From Chloroflexota bacterium (GTDB lineage: Bacteria; Chloroflexota; Anaerolineae; Aggregatilineales; J027): 64,000 nt of DNA. The DNA lies in NCBI GenBank assembly GCA_013112715.1, contig JABFGB010000023.1, positions 1 through 64,000 on the forward strand. Reading direction: 5' to 3'. Shown in pieces: positions 1 to 9,082 of this stretch. Every line of letters starts with the position of its first letter. Within the stretch, counting starts at the first letter, position 1. A program made the position numbers and the translations under genes. The notes below the pieces were generated by a model, which saw only the letters and a program-made list of their open reading frames with translations, did not search any database and was not told the origin of the DNA.

Positions 1-744
1 ACAACGCCTGCACCTACGACTCCCGCCCCGACCACCCCTGTCACCATTACGGTTGTGCCGACGACCCCCGCCAGCGTGACCCCAACACCGCCTTACCAAG
101 CCACGTTCCCCAATCAGTTGGAATATGTGGTGATCGCGGGCGACACAGTGATTGATTTGGCGACCCGTTTTAGCAGTTCGGTGGATGCCATTACCCAAGC
201 CAACGGCCTTGCTTCCAGCGGCTTGATTTATGTCGGGCAGCGGCTCATTATTCCTGTACCCGCAGGTCAGGGCCAGCCCGTCAATCCATCACCTGTTACT
301 CCGATCACGACGGTTGCCCCCGGCGGTGGTGAAGGCTCATTAGCCAACGGCATTTATGTGGTACAGGCGGGTGATACGCTGTTCCGCATCGGCCTGCGCT
401 TTAACATGACGGCCAACACGATTGCCCAATGTAACGGCATTTTGAACCCCCATGCCATCTATATCGGCCAGCAGTTGCGGATCCCCGGCGCGGGAGCAAC
501 CTGCGTGGGTGGCACAGTCGGCACGGGTGGTCAACAGCCTGTTCCTGCCCAACCAATTTACGGTACTGGTGGGGCGTATGGCAGCGGTTATACCAATTAT
601 GTTGTGCATCTGGTACAGCCCGGTGAGAATATTTTCCGTATCGGCCTGCGTTATAACCTGACATGGGATCGTATTGCACAAGCGAACGCCCTCTACAACC
701 CGAACCAGATTTTTGTTGGTCAGCGACTGATTATCCCGCGCTAA
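1..744 (+). CDS. LysM-repeat protein, 5' end outside window
   Basis: The reading frame is open from base 1 with no start, so this is the C-terminal part (247 residues) of a longer protein. It begins with a Thr/Pro-rich linker typical of exported proteins. Three LysM modules follow at about residues 42-85, 118-162 and 200-246, each with the Y-V-V...GD/GE...IA-Q-N...VGQ-L-IP pattern, joined by Pro/Gly/Thr-rich spacers. LysM modules bind N-acetylglucosamine polymers such as peptidoglycan, so a cell-surface role is likely. The missing N-terminus may carry a signal peptide or a catalytic domain. The gene ends just before an intrinsic terminator. Confidence 0.85.
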   Translation, partial: TTPAPTTPAPTTPVTITVVPTTPASVTPTPPYQATFPNQLEYVVIAGDTVIDLATRFSSSVDAITQANGLASSGLIYVGQRLIIPVPAGQGQPVNPSPVTPITTVAPGGGEGSLANGIYVVQAGDTLFRIGLRFNMTANTIAQCNGILNPHAIYIGQQLRIPGAGATCVGGTVGTGGQQPVPAQPIYGTGGAYGSGYTNYVVHLVQPGENIFRIGLRYNLTWDRIAQANALYNPNQIFVGQRLIIPR

Positions 745-773
745 CTGTGAGGCGTGCTGAAATTTGTCAATTG

Positions 774-799
774 GGGCGATTTGTGGATCGCCCTTTTTT
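774..799 (+). terminator. Rho-independent terminator after the LysM gene
   Basis: A perfect 7-bp stem (GGGCGAT / ATCGCCC) with a 6-base loop is followed by TTTTTT. It lies 30 bases after the LysM stop and before the start of the next gene. This argues against the longer reading frame that begins at 754. Confidence 0.85.
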
Positions 800-831
800 G
801 TTTCATAACTTTTATTGGTGGGAAAAAAATC

Positions 832-1209
832 ATGGCTCGAACTCGCTCCGTCTATAATGTCACCCGTAACGCGGTTGTTTTGCCAAAAGGCCATTGGTAC
901 GCCAACGGTTGGGATCATTTTCGTGGTCTGATGCTGCGCCCCGGCTTGCCCGAAGAGGAAGGCTTAATTTTTGTCTATCGCACCCCCAGCAAAACCAACA
1001 CCACCATTCATATGCTGTTTGTGTTTTTCTCAATTGGGGTGGTTTGGTTGGATGAAAATCTCAAGGTGGTAGATACAAAATTAGCCAAGCCGTGGCGGCC
1101 CTATTACGCCCCCGAATCTCCCGCCCAATATTTTATTGAAGCCCGTCCTTCCATTTTGGAGCGTGTAGCCATTGGCGACCAACTCAAATTTGAGGAACAG
1201 AAGAAATAG
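832..1209 (+). CDS. DUF192 family protein
   Basis: A 125-residue protein of the DUF192 type. The family pattern is visible: GLM-RP-LPE-EGL-FVY, then an (I/T)HMLFV stretch, then V-WLDE and K-LKPW. DUF192 proteins are small beta-rich proteins of unknown function, often exported in other phyla. This copy has no clear signal peptide. The ATG at 832 is preceded by a GGTGGGAAAA stretch and lies downstream of a terminator. An in-frame ATG at 754 would place that terminator inside the coding region, so I reject it. Confidence 0.8.
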   Translation: MARTRSVYNVTRNAVVLPKGHWYANGWDHFRGLMLRPGLPEEEGLIFVYRTPSKTNTTIHMLFVFFSIGVVWLDENLKVVDTKLAKPWRPYYAPESPAQYFIEARPSILERVAIGDQLKFEEQKK

Positions 1210-1214
1210 CCTAT

Positions 1215-1240
1215 AAAACAAAAACCGCTGTGATGCGGCT
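1215..1240 (-). terminator. Terminator downstream of tRNA-Arg
   Basis: Read on the minus strand, AGCCGC-ATCACA-GCGGTT is followed by a T-rich tail (TTTGTTTT). The stem is 6 bp with one G-T pair. It lies 16 bases beyond the 3' end of the tRNA, as expected for a monocistronic tRNA transcript. Confidence 0.65.
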
Positions 1241-1255
1241 CTCAGATGATTATTA

Positions 1256-1328
1256 CGCCCTTGGAGAGATTCGAACTCCCGACCTGCGGTTTAGAAGACC
1301 GTCGCTCTATCCCCTGAGCTACAAGGGC
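1256..1328 (-). tRNA. tRNA-Arg (anticodon TCT)
   Basis: The minus strand folds as a standard 73-nt tRNA. The acceptor stem is GCCCTTG/CAAGGGC with discriminator G, and the D-arm stem is GCTC/GAGC. The anticodon loop is CTTCTAA with anticodon TCT, and the T-arm is GGGAG-TTCGAAT-CTCTC. The outermost anticodon-stem pair is an A-C mismatch. CCA is not encoded. It reads AGA codons. Confidence 0.95.
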
Positions 1329-1422
1329 TAACATTGTTTTATTCTATCATCAGACGTGCTGACGTTCCAGTCCATGTATTGAATGACGTATAGCTTTTAT
1401 CCAAACAGGGGATTTATTCAAG

Positions 1423-1447
1423 TCCCTCTCCATGCAATGGGGAGGGG
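1423..1447. repeat. Palindromic REP-like hairpin (CCCTCTCC...GGGGAGGG type)
   Basis: CCCTCTCC-ATGCAAT-GGGGAGGG forms an 8-bp stem with one G-T pair, followed by GTTTGGG. It sits just past the stop of the minus-strand gene at 1462. A related element (CCCCCTC...GAGGGGGTTGGG) is at 14831-14855. Palindromes of this style are dispersed in many bacterial genomes, and its function here is unknown. Confidence 0.5.
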
Positions 1448-1461
1448 TTTGGGATACCTAT

Positions 1462-1887
1462 CTATTCAATAATCGGGCGCAATCCTCGATAAACCCGTGC
1501 CCCTGCCAATGTCCGCAAAATAGTCATCGGCGGACGCCCTGTCAATTCCCCTAACTCATTGGGCGTCAAAGGCTTGTTTCCATTTTTCAAAAAAAGCTGG
1601 AAAACAGAATCTACCAACGAGGTTCCATTAAAATCAATCTCGGTTTCGCGTAGGGCTTGTTCAAAGGGGTCAATCTTGCGCACCTCGGCTGTTTGGGGGT
1701 CAATCACATCAATTTCGACTGGTTCGTTTTGTTCACTAAGGATGGCTCGGCGGTCTTCGGGCAGCAGACTGATCAGATATGAGCGTAAATCTTGCGATTC
1801 CTTTTCCCACCATTGGTAGTCAATATGAAAGGGTGTATCAAGGGTGGGCTTGATACTGCGGGTACGACCATCCGCTATATGGGTCAT
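1462..1887 (-). CDS. Hypothetical protein with a possible C-terminal helix-turn-helix
   Basis: A 141-residue protein that I do not recognise. The N-terminal half is charged and acidic. The last 40 residues (LTPNELGELTGRPPMTILRTL region) look like a helix-turn-helix or winged-helix turn, so DNA or protein binding is possible but unproven. The ATG at 1887 has a good AAGGAGAG ribosome site. It lies 53 bases downstream of, and on the same strand as, the 528-residue gene at 1941-3527, which also seems to contain winged-helix-like segments. The two probably form an operon and act together. Confidence 0.6.
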   Translation of the reverse strand: MTHIADGRTRSIKPTLDTPFHIDYQWWEKESQDLRSYLISLLPEDRRAILSEQNEPVEIDVIDPQTAEVRKIDPFEQALRETEIDFNGTSLVDSVFQLFLKNGNKPLTPNELGELTGRPPMTILRTLAGARVYRGLRPIIE

Positions 1888-1940
1888 AGGTCACTCTCCT
1901 TGGTCATTGGTGCTGGCGCAAATGCTTGGTGCGCCGTCGG

Positions 1941-3527
1941 TTAAGCCATGCGCCAATAGGGGCCTGCAACATGGGCAAAATCTGGGTTTTCGACCAGTGT
2001 GGCAAAAATAGGGCTGGGTGGGCAGCGGCGGAGCAAATTGACCGCACTGTACAGGGTTTTCAAGTGGACACTTTGTTGGGGCGACAGTCGGGCCAATTCG
2101 GGAATCAGCCGTCGCATAATCTCAGCAATGGGCGTTTGGCGATAGCGTTGCCACAACACGTCCAATCCGGCGAGGTCTTCAATACCAAAAATCATCAAAT
2201 CATCATATTCGGCCCCGATGGAACGCTTGTGATTTTCAAATTTCAGCAAGTTACCTTCAGGCCGAGCCAAACGGATATTCTCGGTGCGGGGACGACGGTT
2301 GCGGAAATCAACAACTAGCTTACTAGGGTCTTCATGCCGCCGTACTGTCACATACGCCCCGATCGGAATTTGATACTTTCGATAAAATTCCTCTAAGCCA
2401 TACACATAACCCTGTTCACGCACGACCCAACCGGGGATTTCTTCACCCGTTTGTTCATCTACGAGGGTGGTTTTGATACGGGTAGTTTCAAAAGCGGTGG
2501 GGAAAAGATGTTGCAAACGGGCGGTCAGAGGCAGTGTTCCGGTGCGACGATAGGGATAGGTGAGGGTGATTTCGACCTCATCCTCGTCTTCGTTTTCATC
2601 CTCAAATTCGATGGGCGAAAGCTCATCATCAATGTCTAGGATGGTTTCATACATTTCGTCGGTGATATGGGCATTGGAATAGGGGATGGGTTCGTATTGT
2701 AGGGGTAGGGGAACTTTCTTAACGGCTTCCGGTTCCATTTCATGCAGAAACCAGAGCACTTGTCCCGCTGGCCCAACTTCATCAAAACGGGAGTCGCGTT
2801 GTAGCGCATAATCGAGTGAGAATATCCTTAGGCGTGGATTGACATTGCCATCTTTCCACACTTCTTTGATCTGCTCATAAATCCCCTCAGTCGTCAGCGG
2901 CCCGCCGTTCAATGTAAACAGCACCGCTTCCGCCAAGTGCAGATGCCCAATTTCGACATCCGCCAGCAGCGATTTTAAGAACCAACGCCCACCCAGATAG
3001 ACTAAATCATCTTCTTCGGCAAAGCGGGCTTTCAGTTTTTTCGCAATGGCCCGACCATGCTGGCGCAAAATCGTATTGGCGTCTTGGGGCGATAGCAGTG
3101 GATTCTCATCTTCCATATTCAAGATATGCGCAGTCGCCAAATCACTGGCAAATTCACGCGTCATCCCATCGTCAAATTTCACTTTAATGACTTCAAAATC
3201 GCCGTAATCCGGATTATTGCCCGTGCGCTTGCCGATAACCTCGCCGACATGAAAATCCAATGCCGAAAAGACCACCCGTTGCCCGACAGCATAACTGTTT
3301 TTGGGCTGAAAAATGTCGCCCTGCTGAATTTGGCGCTCAATTCGGTTTTGTTCTTGGGCCAATCGAGATTCGATGAGTTTGACGGTCAGATCGCGTAAGC
3401 TGAGGGGCGTTTCGGTGTCGAGGAAAAGATTAAAGAGATATTCGATGTCCTCATCCGTCACTTGGAAATCGTCCGTCCAATACGTTTCGTTTTCGGTGGG
3501 CCGTAACATGACTGTGCGCGATCCCAT
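1941..3527 (-). CDS. Large hypothetical protein, winged-helix-like segments
   Basis: A 528-residue soluble protein that I do not recognise. There is no signal peptide or membrane segment. Residues 75-130 contain a small beta-rich patch (VGQRVVFSALDFHVGEVIGKR), which could be an SH3/CarD-like barrel. Residues 190-240 (LAEAVLFTLNGGPLTTEGIY) look like a winged-helix or HARE-type domain. A very acidic stretch follows at about residues 290-320. This pattern suggests a transcription- or DNA-associated accessory protein, but that is inference. A GAGAGGT ribosome site precedes the ATG. The next gene on the same strand starts 53 bases later. Confidence 0.6.
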   Translation of the reverse strand: MGSRTVMLRPTENETYWTDDFQVTDEDIEYLFNLFLDTETPLSLRDLTVKLIESRLAQEQNRIERQIQQGDIFQPKNSYAVGQRVVFSALDFHVGEVIGKRTGNNPDYGDFEVIKVKFDDGMTREFASDLATAHILNMEDENPLLSPQDANTILRQHGRAIAKKLKARFAEEDDLVYLGGRWFLKSLLADVEIGHLHLAEAVLFTLNGGPLTTEGIYEQIKEVWKDGNVNPRLRIFSLDYALQRDSRFDEVGPAGQVLWFLHEMEPEAVKKVPLPLQYEPIPYSNAHITDEMYETILDIDDELSPIEFEDENEDEDEVEITLTYPYRRTGTLPLTARLQHLFPTAFETTRIKTTLVDEQTGEEIPGWVVREQGYVYGLEEFYRKYQIPIGAYVTVRRHEDPSKLVVDFRNRRPRTENIRLARPEGNLLKFENHKRSIGAEYDDLMIFGIEDLAGLDVLWQRYRQTPIAEIMRRLIPELARLSPQQSVHLKTLYSAVNLLRRCPPSPIFATLVENPDFAHVAGPYWRMA

Positions 3528-3667
3528 AGTGCTGTGTACCTCTCAGTGAAAAAATTTAACGCATCTGACGCATTTAACACTCCGCCAACATTTCATTATA
3601 ACGGGAGGGGAGTTGAAATCGCAAGGTTAATCCGGTGTTAAAACGGCTTGTAATAAAGCCTTTGTTA

Positions 3668-5131
3668 TTAAGGAAAGGATTGCTGCGCCCATTGAATGGG
3701 GTTGACTTGCACCCCGCCCACCCACATTTCCCAATGTAGATGCGCTCCCGTAGAAAGCCCAGTATTACCCAATGCGCCCATCGGCAGGCCCTTGTTAATC
3801 GTCTGCCCAACCTCCACAAAAATTTCCGACAAGTGCCAATACCCAGTGTAAACGCCCCAACCGTGATCTATGATGATGGCTTTGCCACGCACCTCTAATT
3901 GTTCGGCTAGGACTACCACCCCGCCGGCGGGTGCATAAATCGGTGTGCCAACTGCACCACCAAAATCCGCTCCGCCATGAAAGCTGAGACCCGTACTGCC
4001 TGCATAGGTGCGGCGTGTTCCATAACCTGATGTGACGGCCCCCGGCGCTGGCAGTGCCATCAAATCGTTAAAATAGCGCGTAGGGCTGTTACCCGATACC
4101 AACGCAATGACCCGATCCAATTCGCCTTGTACCGTCGCGCTATCTAATAAATCTTGCCGTTCGGTGGGCACATCAATGTTTTCCTGCCCATAGCCGCCAT
4201 CCAACACACTCACCCGTACCTGATAGGTTGAAATAACCCCATTGGCATCGGTAAACGTCAAGGTCAATGGATACACCCCCGGTGTGGTGAACGAATGCAC
4301 ACCAATGACCCCGCCATAATTGAGTGAGGGGATGTTAGGATCGGTCGTATCCATATCAAGGTTAATGGGGCGGTCAATAAATGTGCCTGTTACCTGCATG
4401 GGCTGGCGCAGGGTAAAACGTAACCCAATACTTTCCCCTTGTTTAGCGGGAACAGTCTGGATATGAAAATCTGCCAGATACGGCGGCATTTCTACAAACG
4501 GTCCAGCGTCTGGATGATTGGGAATGACAATCCATTCCCCCGGCCAGAGTGATTTAGTGGGGGAGACCCAATCATTGGCGATGGCTATTTCCTGAATGGA
4601 TAGCCCAAATCTGGCAGCAAGGCGGTAGATCGTATCGCCGGATTGCACCACATACAGCCCTGCGTTGGTGAGGGGTTCTGTGCCATCCGACCCCTGTCGT
4701 ACCGTAATCGTTTGGCCCGCATATAAGGTCGTGGGTTGGGTGACGTCATTTAATGAGGCAAGGCTGTCGAGCGTGCTGTGATATTTCAGCGCAATCGTCC
4801 GCAGACTTTCGCCCGGCTGCACCACATAGGTTGTATTCACCCCCGGCGTGCTGACCTGCACATTGGGAATCAGCAACCGTTGCCCAACCTCAATAAACCG
4901 CGTGTCGGTAATCCCGTTGGCTTGGGCAATTGCTTCGACGGTGGTGCCATATTGCTGCGCGATACGGAATAGATTTTCGCCGCGCTGTACCACATGAATG
5001 GTCGAAGTGCCATCGGGTGGTTTGCCCTGTCCCCCATCTTGTGCCCATAGTTTGGGATGGGCCGTGCCGAAAATACTGCCGATAATGAGCAGGGTTGTAA
5101 TGCCGCGAAAAAATGGTGATTTTAAGCACAT
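3668..5131 (-). CDS. LysM-containing M23 (LytM) endopeptidase, exported
   Basis: A 487-residue cell-wall hydrolase. A signal peptide covers about residues 1-30. Three LysM modules lie at about 47-91, 101-144 and 160-205, followed by a beta-rich spacer with an Ig-like segment. A C-terminal M23 zinc peptidase domain has the H-x3-D motif (HGGADF) and the HLHWE motif, so the metal ligands look intact. M23 enzymes cut peptide cross-links in peptidoglycan. I chose the ATG at 5131 because it places the signal peptide at the N-terminus. An in-frame ATG at 5194 adds 21 charged residues and sits directly against the divergent gene. Confidence 0.88.
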   Translation of the reverse strand: MCLKSPFFRGITTLLIIGSIFGTAHPKLWAQDGGQGKPPDGTSTIHVVQRGENLFRIAQQYGTTVEAIAQANGITDTRFIEVGQRLLIPNVQVSTPGVNTTYVVQPGESLRTIALKYHSTLDSLASLNDVTQPTTLYAGQTITVRQGSDGTEPLTNAGLYVVQSGDTIYRLAARFGLSIQEIAIANDWVSPTKSLWPGEWIVIPNHPDAGPFVEMPPYLADFHIQTVPAKQGESIGLRFTLRQPMQVTGTFIDRPINLDMDTTDPNIPSLNYGGVIGVHSFTTPGVYPLTLTFTDANGVISTYQVRVSVLDGGYGQENIDVPTERQDLLDSATVQGELDRVIALVSGNSPTRYFNDLMALPAPGAVTSGYGTRRTYAGSTGLSFHGGADFGGAVGTPIYAPAGGVVVLAEQLEVRGKAIIIDHGWGVYTGYWHLSEIFVEVGQTINKGLPMGALGNTGLSTGAHLHWEMWVGGVQVNPIQWAQQSFP

Positions 5132-5254
5132 AAAAAACGAAATTCTTGCATTTCGGTAGATAAACCATGTACGATTAATTTTTCCACATCTCATGTGGAC
5201 ATGCTAGAGGTGCAATCCCACCGGACGGTAAACGGTCAGTTAGGAATTTTCATC

Positions 5255-6997
5255 ATGGTAGTTCAACAAGCGATCAAATCAATCTCACCAGCTTCCCCGC
5301 GTGATAGAGTACAGGTTATTTTTAATGGGAATGGGGCCAAAGTGATTTATGAAGGCCCACTTGGAACCCCGCTCACGGATTTTTTTGCGACATGGGAAGA
5401 CGAACTAAACCTACCTACTGAAGATAGGGCCATCGCAGCAATTGTTGAAAATCGCCTGCGTGAACTGACTGTGCCTGTCACCCGTGATGTCAGCGTCCAG
5501 CCGATTACTCTCCGGCATAGCGATGGCAGTCGCATTTATCGCCGTACCCTCTCGTTTTTATTGGTCGTAGCGATTGCCGAATGTTTCCCCGGCGCACAGG
5601 TGGCGATTGACCACTCCCTGCCCAGTGGGGCCTACTTCTGCCATATGGTCAACCGTCAGCAATTATCGGCGGCAGAGTTGGCAATGGTCAAAGCCAAGAT
5701 GCACGAAATCGCGCAGGCCGATGATCCGATCACCCGCCAAAATATGGCACTCGATCAGGCCAAAGCCATTTTTGAATCGCGCAATGATGCCGACAAACTC
5801 CGTTTGCTGACTATCCGCGAAGAAGATTACCTCAGTGTATATGAACTGCGCGGCTATGTGGATTACTTTTTTGGCTATATGGCCCCTTCGACGGGTTGTA
5901 TCAAATGGTTCGATCTCATGCCCTATGGCGATGGCTTTGCCCTCATGTACCCCGTCCGCGAAAAGCTAGGCGAAATGCCAAGTTATGTGGATTCGCCCAA
6001 AATGGCTGAGGTTTTTCATCAAACCGGGGAATGGCTGGAACTCATGGGGGTTGAAGATGTGGGTCAACTGAATGAAGCCCTACAAAAAGGCCGTGCCCGC
6101 GAACTGGTCTTGGTCAACGAGGCCCTGCATGAGCGCCATATCGCCTCGATTGCCGCCACCATCGCCGAACGTCATCATCAGGGGGTGCGGGTGGTCTTGA
6201 TCGCTGGCCCGTCCTCATCGGGTAAGACCACTTTTTCGAAGCGCCTTGCCATTCAACTCATGACACATGGCCTAAAACCCTTTACCCTCGAAATGGATAA
6301 CTACTTTGTTGACCGTGACCTCACCCCCGTTGATGATACAGGCGAATTTGACTTTGAAAGCATTAAGGCCCTTAATGTTGAACGCCTGAACCGTGACCTG
6401 CTCAATTTGATTGCAGGCCGCCCCACGCTTTTACCAGTGTTTAGTTTCCATACAGGCACAGGTCAGGATGGCCCAACGGTACAGCTTTCCCAAGACCATA
6501 TCATCATCTTGGAAGGGATTCATGGTATGAACCCCGATCTGACTCCTGAAGTACCGTCCGAGAATACCTATCGTATTTATGTTTCGGCTCTAACCCAGTT
6601 GAACATAGATCGCCACAATCGTGTCCCGACCACCGATATTCGTTTATTGCGACGCATTGTACGCGATGCGGCCACCCGCAACTACACTGCCGAAGATACA
6701 TTGGGCCGCTGGCAAAGTGTCCGACGTGGCGAAAAACGCAACATTTTCCCCTATCAAGAAAATGCTGATGTCATGTTTAACTCGGCGCTGATTTATGAAC
6801 TTTCGGTTATCCGTCGCCTCGCTGAACCGCTGCTGCTGCGTGTCAATCCCGATAGCATTTTGCGGGTTGAGGCCCATCGTCTGTTATCCTTTTTGCGGTG
6901 GGTGCGCGAGATGGATGCCGAATTTGTCCCCGATAACTCGCTGATGCGAGAATTTATCGGCGGCTCCATTTTGAAGGACTACCATCCCGGTAGTTGA
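5255..6997 (+). CDS. Nucleoside (uridine) kinase-like protein with ThrRS-like N-terminus
   Basis: A 580-residue protein. Residues 1-270 resemble the TGS and second additional domain of threonyl-tRNA synthetases (for example the H-S-L-P region and YFFGYMAP). The C-terminal half is a uridine kinase/phosphoribulokinase P-loop kinase, with the GPSSSGKTTF Walker A at about residue 315, DNYF, and a later LEGIHG segment. Such fusions are usually annotated as nucleoside kinase and their true substrate is unsettled. The ATG at 5255 has an AGGAA ribosome site 9 bases upstream. A GTG at 5195 is less likely. Confidence 0.8.
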   Translation: MVVQQAIKSISPASPRDRVQVIFNGNGAKVIYEGPLGTPLTDFFATWEDELNLPTEDRAIAAIVENRLRELTVPVTRDVSVQPITLRHSDGSRIYRRTLSFLLVVAIAECFPGAQVAIDHSLPSGAYFCHMVNRQQLSAAELAMVKAKMHEIAQADDPITRQNMALDQAKAIFESRNDADKLRLLTIREEDYLSVYELRGYVDYFFGYMAPSTGCIKWFDLMPYGDGFALMYPVREKLGEMPSYVDSPKMAEVFHQTGEWLELMGVEDVGQLNEALQKGRARELVLVNEALHERHIASIAATIAERHHQGVRVVLIAGPSSSGKTTFSKRLAIQLMTHGLKPFTLEMDNYFVDRDLTPVDDTGEFDFESIKALNVERLNRDLLNLIAGRPTLLPVFSFHTGTGQDGPTVQLSQDHIIILEGIHGMNPDLTPEVPSENTYRIYVSALTQLNIDRHNRVPTTDIRLLRRIVRDAATRNYTAEDTLGRWQSVRRGEKRNIFPYQENADVMFNSALIYELSVIRRLAEPLLLRVNPDSILRVEAHRLLSFLRWVREMDAEFVPDNSLMREFIGGSILKDYHPGS

Positions 6998-7034
6998 GAG
7001 AAATATTGCGTCGCCTGTGATACCATAGTAGGCG

Positions 7035-7065
7035 TTACATCATTTTGGTAAATGACTGGATGTAA
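7035..7065 (+). promoter_or_regulatory. Inverted repeat in the leader of the RicT-like gene
   Basis: TTACATC...GATGTAA, with an inner CATTT-TGGT-AAATG, forms a hairpin that ends where the AAAGG ribosome site begins (7064-7068). It could act as an operator or tune translation of the gene at 7078. No T-tract follows, so it is not a terminator. Confidence 0.35.
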
Positions 7066-7077
7066 AGGTTTAATACA

Positions 7078-8346
7078 ATGTCGGCTGCACCAGAGCAAAT
7101 AGTCGTTGCTCACCCTTCAACCCATGTGGTTGGGGTGCGCTTTCAAAAACTTGGCAAACTCTATCACTTTGATTACAGTGATTTTCGACAGGTTCGTAAT
7201 GGTGATTATGTCATCGTCGAGACGGTGCGTGGTCAGCAAATCGGCCAAATTATGGGATTTATCGAACGCGAGGACAACAAACGCGCCTATAAGCCGATTT
7301 TGCGCCCTGCCACCCCGCGAGACTTGTTGATTAAGCAGCAGTTACAATCCAGAGAAGTCTCTGCCCTGATTGACTGTCGTGAACTGGCTTCCCAAATCGG
7401 TGGGTTTGAAGAAGTCAAATTTGTCGCCGCCGAATACAGCTTTGATGGCACCAACGTCGGGATTCTCTATTCCAGCGAAGCCCCATTCAGCGGGGGTCGT
7501 CTGCGCTCGGAACTCCAAAAAAGACTGCGCTCCAATATCGAATTTCGACAAATCGGTCCGCGTGATGTGGCCCGCATTTTGGGAGGGCAGGGCGCGTGTG
7601 GTGGCCCGCGCTGTTGTAGCACCTTCCTGACCGAATTTAGCCCCATCTCGATCAAGATGGCAAAAGCGCAGGGTGTCCCCTTGACCCCCACCGAAATCAC
7701 CGGCATGTGTGGGCGTCTGCGTTGCTGCTTGATTTACGAATACGAGCAGTATGTCGAAGCCCGTAAACAACTCCCCAAGAAGAACAAACTGGTCGGCACG
7801 CCTTTTGGTGAAGGCCGTGTTTTGGAAGTCTTCCCGCTGCGAGATGGTGTCTCGGTGCGTTTTGATGGCGAGGATCAAATAGATCGTTTTGTCGCCCGTG
7901 AAGAACTCATCCCGTTGGATGAATTTCGCGCCCTCAAAGCCAAAGCCGAACAGGGCTGTACCAAAAATGAAGGTGGTAGCTGCGATTGTGGTGCCCGTCG
8001 TCCCAAATCCGCTACTGGTGATCTCGCCGCTGCCCTAGAAATGGCCCATTCGCCGCGCCGTGAACCCCTGCCGCCTGATGAAGATGACAATGAAATGGAT
8101 GGTGAGGCGGTTCATTTGCCCGAACCGCGCCCTGCTCGGGAGCCGCGCCATCATCGGGAACGTCGGTCCCACCATGCCAAACCCCGCCCCGAACAAAATG
8201 CCACACCAAATAATGCGGCGACGGGTCAACCTACTTCCCAAGCCCGTGCTGAGGGTCAGCGCTCTGGTCATAGTCGCAACCGTCATCGTCGGCGTGGTGG
8301 AAATCGTAATCCAAATCAACCGCCCAAAGGGAACAGCCAATCATGA
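7078..8346 (+). CDS. PSP1/RicT family protein (YaaT-like) with long basic tail
   Basis: 422 residues. Residues 1-270 match the PSP1 C-terminal domain family (RicT/YaaT), including the Cys-rich signature: GACGGPRCC, then MCGRLRCC about 40 residues later. In Bacillus subtilis RicT, with RicA and RicF, forms a complex with [4Fe-4S] clusters that affects RNase Y-dependent mRNA processing. The cysteines suggest that cluster binding is conserved. A further Cys cluster (GCTKNEGGSCDCGARR) and an unusual His/Arg/Pro-rich, probably disordered tail follow after residue 280. No RicA or RicF homologue is evident in the window. The stop overlaps the next start by 4 bases. Confidence 0.85.
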   Translation: MSAAPEQIVVAHPSTHVVGVRFQKLGKLYHFDYSDFRQVRNGDYVIVETVRGQQIGQIMGFIEREDNKRAYKPILRPATPRDLLIKQQLQSREVSALIDCRELASQIGGFEEVKFVAAEYSFDGTNVGILYSSEAPFSGGRLRSELQKRLRSNIEFRQIGPRDVARILGGQGACGGPRCCSTFLTEFSPISIKMAKAQGVPLTPTEITGMCGRLRCCLIYEYEQYVEARKQLPKKNKLVGTPFGEGRVLEVFPLRDGVSVRFDGEDQIDRFVAREELIPLDEFRALKAKAEQGCTKNEGGSCDCGARRPKSATGDLAAALEMAHSPRREPLPPDEDDNEMDGEAVHLPEPRPAREPRHHRERRSHHAKPRPEQNATPNNAATGQPTSQARAEGQRSGHSRNRHRRRGGNRNPNQPPKGNSQS

Positions 8347-9071
8347 CCACCCTTGCCAGCCAATACCCGATTCCCAAAAAGGTATTGGCGATTTTTGCTC
8401 ACCCGGATGATGCCGAATTTTTCTCCGGCGGGACGTTAGCACGTTGGGCATCCGAGGGGGCGCAAATTACCCTTTTCTTGCTGACCAGTGGCGATAAAGG
8501 CACAGGGGATCGTCAGCTTCCACCTTCTCAATTAATCACGACCCGCGAAGCCGAAACCCGTGCCGCCGCCGTGCAACTGGGTTTTCACAATGTCATTTTC
8601 CAGCGGATGCCGGACGGGGAACTGGAACCAACCTTGAGTATGCGCCGGGCGATTGTTCGCATGATTCGCATGAAACAGCCGGATACCGTGCTGAGTAGCG
8701 CCCCCATGACCCGTTGGCGCGGCAATCGTCGGCTCAATCATCCCGACCATTGGATTGTTGCGACGGAGGTCATGAACGCCATTTATCCTGCCGCCCGTGA
8801 CCACCTTAATTTCCCCGAACTGCTCTATGATGAGGGGCTTGAGCCGCATATTGCCCGTTATCTCTATCTAGCCCTGCCCACCGAACCCAATTTGCGGATT
8901 GAGACAACCCAATTCCAGATGCAAAAATTAAATGCCCTGCGGGAGCATCGCAGCCAGATCAAAGATTTTGAGGGGTTAAAGGCCCGTTTGGAAAAACAGA
9001 TGGATTTGTCGCTTTCAACCCCCCAAATGCCGCGTTATGCCGAATATTTCCGGCTAATGTTGTTGGATTAG
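8343..9071 (+). CDS. PIG-L family deacetylase (LmbE-like)
   Basis: A 242-residue zinc-dependent N-acetylglucosaminyl deacetylase-type protein. The metal-binding AHPDD motif is near the N-terminus (about residue 20), and the second conserved histidine lies in NHPDHW. Family members deacetylate GlcNAc-containing lipids, mycothiol or bacillithiol precursors, or antibiotics. The substrate cannot be told from sequence. The ATG overlaps the preceding stop (ATGA), so translation is coupled to the RicT-like gene. Confidence 0.85.
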   Translation: MTTLASQYPIPKKVLAIFAHPDDAEFFSGGTLARWASEGAQITLFLLTSGDKGTGDRQLPPSQLITTREAETRAAAVQLGFHNVIFQRMPDGELEPTLSMRRAIVRMIRMKQPDTVLSSAPMTRWRGNRRLNHPDHWIVATEVMNAIYPAARDHLNFPELLYDEGLEPHIARYLYLALPTEPNLRIETTQFQMQKLNALREHRSQIKDFEGLKARLEKQMDLSLSTPQMPRYAEYFRLMLLD

Positions 9072-9082
9072 GAGAGAATCTT

